NCBI GenBank assembly: GCA_035235625.1 | Contig: CP141140.1 | Location: 3,395,330 to 3,459,329 of the forward strand | DNA from: Saururus chinensis | Taxonomy: Eukaryota > Streptophyta > Magnoliopsida > Piperales > Saururaceae | Direction of reading: 5' to 3' | DNA length: 64,000 nucleotides | Part shown: piece by piece, positions 59,821 to 64,000 of the stretch | Layout of the letters: every line of letters begins with the position of its first letter | How positions within the stretch are numbered: position 1 is the stretch's first letter | Position numbers and translations under genes: made by a program | Notes under the pieces: model-generated | The model's input: only the letters and a program-made list of their open reading frames with translations | What the model was told of the DNA's origin: nothing | Databases searched by the model: none

Positions 59821-62800
59821 TGTCACGCCCCGGCGATGCCTGACCCGAGCCGAACCCGATCCAAGGGCTGATCAAGCGCGCGGGGGCGACAAAGTGAAGA
59901 TTGAGAAACGATCTAGCAGAAGACTTAACCCTAACCACGGGCGATTAACAGAAATACGGAGTACGCACAATCCTTTGAGCAAGAGTAAATAAAAGGGAAG
60001 AAAGAGTATTGCTTATCACGAAGTAAACAACAATCTCAAACCCACAAGCTTAGTTAAGTAAAGCCCACACCGGCTCAAAATAAGTCATAAGCATCACAAC
60101 TGTAAAATGTGACATAAATCCAAAACAACAAAGAACCCTACACAAAGGTTCTAAACATAAACATGAAACAAAGAAGATAAGTCACACAACGATCTCCATC
60201 ATCACCCCCAAGCCATCTCCGACTTTTCCTCAAAGAGGAGATCCGGTCCGTCTGCGTATCGCACCACGCAGCCCCAAATCAAAACACAAAAGAGGGGTGA
60301 GTTTAACAAACTCAGCAATGGTTTTAATATCACTATCAACGTCGAAAATACAATACCATAGTAATGAGATCATTCAGATCAAAGATTTACATGATGCATC
60401 ATTTTCTGATCACACATACATATCACCTAACACTGCATCATAGTGCATAATCAACCTGCATTGATGTATCTCTAACATACATATTCCCACATGCATAACA
60501 TCAACATCAACCTGCATGGATGTATCTCTAACATACATATTCCACATGCATAACATCAACATCAACCTATATGGATGTATCTCTAACATACATATTCTCA
60601 CATGCATAACATCAACATCAACCTGCATGGATGTATCTCTGACATACATATTCCCACATACATAACATCAACATCAACCTGCATGGATGTATCTCTCACA
60701 TACATATTCCCACATGCATTATATCATCACAACCTCCATCAAGGAGTAATCACACATTAATGTCACACAGACGGGAGCATAGACAAGGCCACGAAGGCGT
60801 GTCATGATCCAAAATTCAACACAAGAATTAAAGAAAGATCGGGGTTGTCAATCCCTAATGTTGCTCGCCCTGGACAATCCTGGCCAAGGATGTCCCATTC
60901 TCACACAGAGAATCTAGAGCAGGGGTGTTCGCCCAGGGACATCTCCTGCGGAGGGAAGAGCCCGAGTTCTTACACAGAGAACCCTAGAACACGTTGTAGC
61001 AGGGTGCACACGGCATACCACACTAGATTCTCAGGGTCCAGATGACACTCATAATAACATTCTCACAATCCGCAAGACAAGTACACAACTCGTCCCCACA
61101 TCATTCCATTTAACTAGACTCAACCGGGGAGTGCACTCGTTCCACATAGGAACTCAAATCAAAATATGTCCTTTCGGACCAATCAACTTACGATTAATCC
61201 ACAACCGATCAATCCGGCACACAATTTCAACACATTGCATCCAATCGGTCAAATTCGATTAATCACGATGAAGCCTCAATTGGAAATCTATTTTCATGAT
61301 GCATGCAACATGGTACATACATGGGCAAAGCGTACATAAATCCTAACCCATGACAAGTGCTCTCATCAGCCCCTAATGCATCATTCATAATCACAATATT
61401 AAGCTTCAACATCATCATTTAACCCCCACATGTGTGTGTAACTAGTAGAAGTACTTCACTCAATGCATTTCAACATGCTTGAAATTAACTTACTACTACA
61501 CTACACATGTGAATTTCCATCTAAACATGAATTCCAGCGGAAATCATAGGAGAAAAATCATTGAAATCATAACTCAAATGAAAACTCAACCACAAAGGCT
61601 AAACACATATAATTTCATTCTTCAGTCATGACATTCACCAACATTCACACACCAACTAACCACGTTCTATCATGACAAATTAGTCCAATAATATATTATA
61701 GTTCTACTGAAAATATGCTTAACAATGGGAAACCAACCATTCATAATTTCAAGATGACGATTCCAACATCATGCCACAAAACATAAGTCATTCTACCATC
61801 TCTAAGCATATATCTCAACTCCATAAACTCAATAGCATGCATTTCCAGTAGCCTAACATAGCTTAAAACACTCCACATTCATATAAAATTGGCAAGCTAA
61901 CTTGGAATCATCGAAATAAACATCATATGCACAACATGCAATTTACTGTGTAGCCGTTCGAATGCCCTTCAGGCCGTTCTATCGGTTAAACGCAAAATTT
62001 TGAAATTCACAGTTTTGCCGTTCGAACGCCTAGCAGGCCGTTTGATCAGCTGAACTGGAAAAGTGTCGTTCCGACAGTGTTGCCGTCCGAACGCCTAGCA
62101 GGGCCGTTCAAACGCCAACAAGGCAGAACTGGTCATCTTCTTCCTTTCACAAATCCAAACTGAAACACCATTGATAACACTTCAAATCCACATCTAACAC
62201 CCTAATCATCATCAAAAGTCCTTCTTGACTTCCAAAACATCAAACCATACCATAATAATGCAAAACCCTAAGAAATCGGGATTAAATAATTCTATTTTCT
62301 AATCTTACCATTAACACACCAAATCAAGCAACTCCATTTCGAAATAAGCCAAAAATGAAGAATTTTACCATGGATGAACAGAGATTTTGAAGACCCATTA
62401 CCTCAGCACTTGATTAAGCTCGGATTGAAGAGTCACCCTTCTTGAAATCCTTGAAAAATCAATGAGTTTGAATTAAACTCTATAAAAAAATTGAATTACC
62501 TAAGAAATCCCTAATTAAATCTTAGATCTAGGGCTTGTTGGTAGTAAAAATCGAATTTTGAATGTTAGGGTTTGTAGTAAAACACAAATCAGTAGTTTTT
62601 GATGCCCAAAAACGAATTGAATCAAGGGGAAAAGGGTAGATTTAGAAGAACTTAAAGAAGAAAACCATGGATTAGTGCTTAATTAGAGTAAGCTTACCTT
62701 AATCGGCTTCTAATTCGGGCCTAAGTGGGGATTAGGTCAGCCCTCCTTCCTTAGCCTATTCCCAAAAATGGAAATGGCTCAGGTCTGCCCTTTTAGAGTA

Positions 62801-63218
62801 AGGGTTGGGGTTCGTATGGATAAGTTTTGGGGTGTAAATAGGAAAAGTAGTCTAAAAATGGATATTTTACAAATTTAAGCACTGATTAAGCCTAATAAAA
62901 TTCTGAAAATTTTTGTATGACTTTAAGTATATGTCTAGGTTTATTTGACCCAAAAATAAAATTTTTAATGGTGGGGCCCACAGGGGTCCAACCAAAACCG
63001 TAATTTTTGGGAAAATAGTGAAAATTCCAAAAAATCCCAAAAATTCACATTTGGTTTAAAATCACTTAAAACCACTAATACTAAAGTTGATTTTGGTTAA
63101 AACCATCACAAACACTATTTATTTATGAAATCACCGAATAAGATCAGAAAATACATTAATCTCACGATAACCAACAATTAAAGAAAACAAAACCGGTTTA
63201 GAGATGAGGGTCCTTACA
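59821..63218. mobile_element. solo LTR (3398 bp) with perfect 5-bp target duplication
   Basis: Starts TGTCACGCCCCGGCG and ends GGTCCTTACA (TG...CA ends). It is flanked by AGATT at 59816-59820 and 63219-63223. The site lies inside a copia RT codon series that reads through when the insert is ignored. No gag-pol or primer site is visible inside, so it reads as a solo LTR. Length and ends resemble long LTRs of Ty3/gypsy chromoviruses; the family assignment is inference. It carries a 56-bp tandem array at 60451-60729. Short ORFs inside are chance. Confidence 0.87.
60451..60729. repeat. five-copy 56-bp tandem repeat inside the LTR
   Basis: Unit core TCAACCTGCATGGATGTATC repeats with period close to 56 bp, five times, with few substitutions and one 1-bp deletion. 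Copies are too similar and contiguous to be CRISPR spacers. Confidence 0.9.
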
Positions 63219-63277
63219 AGATTAGTGGCCAAGGGGTTCACTCAGGTATATGAGATGGACTTTAAAGAGACATATTC
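63219..63277 (+). pseudogene. Ty1/copia reverse transcriptase fragment, right part
   Basis: Continues the RT reading of 59600-59820 with LVAKGFTQ, DFKETYS after the 5-bp target duplication AGATT. It is cut again at 63277, where a second LTR-like sequence begins. About 20 codons are visible. Confidence 0.85.
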
Positions 63278-64000
63278 TGTAATAACCCTAATTTCTAACA
63301 CGATCTTCTTATATATTTTGTTATTTATAATTTTCCTAAGTATTGGTTAGAGCTCGTTGAGACGTGCGTAACAAGTCTTAAAACACAAAGATCGGAGGTC
63401 GGGAGCAAAAGTTACGACCTCAGGAAACGTGTTCAATCGGCGAGACCCACTTTCGAAATTTAGGTAAAACTGTTCTTAAATAGTCTAGTATCGTAGGGCT
63501 CCTGAATACGAACTCAACGGTACCAAGAACACGCAAATCGGAGTTCGGGATAGGAAGTTATGATTTTTAAAACTTTTGGAAATTAAAATAAATAAATAAT
63601 AAAATATTTATTTCGGCGCGGCGCGAGCCGAACGCGGGCGTCGAACGTGCGACGGCCACGCGTTCGCGGTGACGAAGGCACATTCATCACGCGCGAACGC
63701 GGTTTCACCGGCGCCAGTGGGTGCCGGCCGGATTTTTTGGTGGCGCCGGTGGGCGCCCACCTGTTCCGGCGGCGGCGCCCACCGGAATATTCTTCCACCT
63801 CACCTAAAAATACCCATTCCGGCCAGATTTCTCACCCACATCCAATTTTCAACCCATTCACTGTTTTCACCATTCCTGACCCGTTTTAAGTCCGATTTTC
63901 ACATTTCAAGACCTGTTTCCTACTAATTCAAGGGTGCTCTACGCACTGGAAGTGTTATTTTCTCGAGACGACCCCTCTAAGACTTTAAAAAATGTGCCCC
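63278..64000. mobile_element. LTR, partial (runs off the window)
   Basis: Begins TGTAATAACCCTAATTTC directly after the interrupted copia reading, a typical LTR start. The next 300 bp resemble the LTR at 54346-56320 in order and wording (GGCGAGACCCACTT, then GGGCTC..GAATACGA and ACGCAAATC). The other end and the target duplication lie outside the window. A GC-rich block at about 63610-63790 is part of it. Confidence 0.75.

Noticed and set aside
60451-60729. CRISPR-like array
   Set aside because: The whole 56-bp period is repeated, spacer included; simple tandem array.

Overview
The window is nuclear DNA of a flowering plant. It holds four intron-bearing protein genes with plant-type GT-AG introns, including a plastid protein-import receptor (TOC159). 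These genes sit among Ty1/copia pseudogenes, long LTRs, a LINE remnant and many MITE-like foldback elements. I cannot fix the species. The long introns and high repeat load suggest a medium or large genome.

Genes, left to right. (1) 2194-13508, minus strand: a 27-exon gene for an FHA-domain AAA ATPase of 1222 residues. Every exon junction was traced and the frame closes. (2) 28115-30530, minus strand: a 3-exon gene for a 490-residue plant protein of unknown function, with a plastid-type N-terminus and one membrane helix. A (GA)37 tract lies just upstream. (3) 33248-37686, plus strand: TOC159, 2 exons, 1449 residues, complete. (4) 38882-41859, plus strand: a VPS2/CHMP2 subunit of ESCRT-III, 5 exons, 223 residues, complete. 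Genes 2 and 3 are divergent, about 2.7 kb apart. Genes 3 and 4 are in tandem, 1.2 kb apart. The genes act in different processes: putative AAA remodelling, chloroplast protein import and endosomal membrane scission. They do not form an operon-like system. From memory, Arabidopsis has the AAA gene and TOC159 close together on chromosome 4, so this looks like old microsynteny.

Repeats. 13.5-28 kb carries a decayed Ty1/copia element (17706-21640), several hAT-like or foldback MITEs, a stop-riddled coiled-coil pseudogene and a LINE tail. 44.5-64 kb is gene-free and built from long LTRs inserted next to or inside one another. Three LTRs have TG...CA ends with perfect 5-bp target duplications: 47610-50801 and 54346-56320 (both GATAT) and 59821-63218 (AGATT). 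A fourth (44557-47589) lacks a clear duplication, a fifth (50880-52050) is a fragment, and a sixth begins at 63278 and runs off the end. The 59821-63218 LTR splits a copia reverse transcriptase pseudogene. AT-rich duplicated segments with long (TA)n arrays fill 52.8-53.7 kb.

I found no CRISPR array, rRNA or tRNA gene, and no convincing new multi-gene system. The best leads are the AAA-TOC159 synteny, the unknown plastid membrane protein, the inverted repeat around the copia element, and the hairpin-bearing arrays and shared motif in the LTRs.
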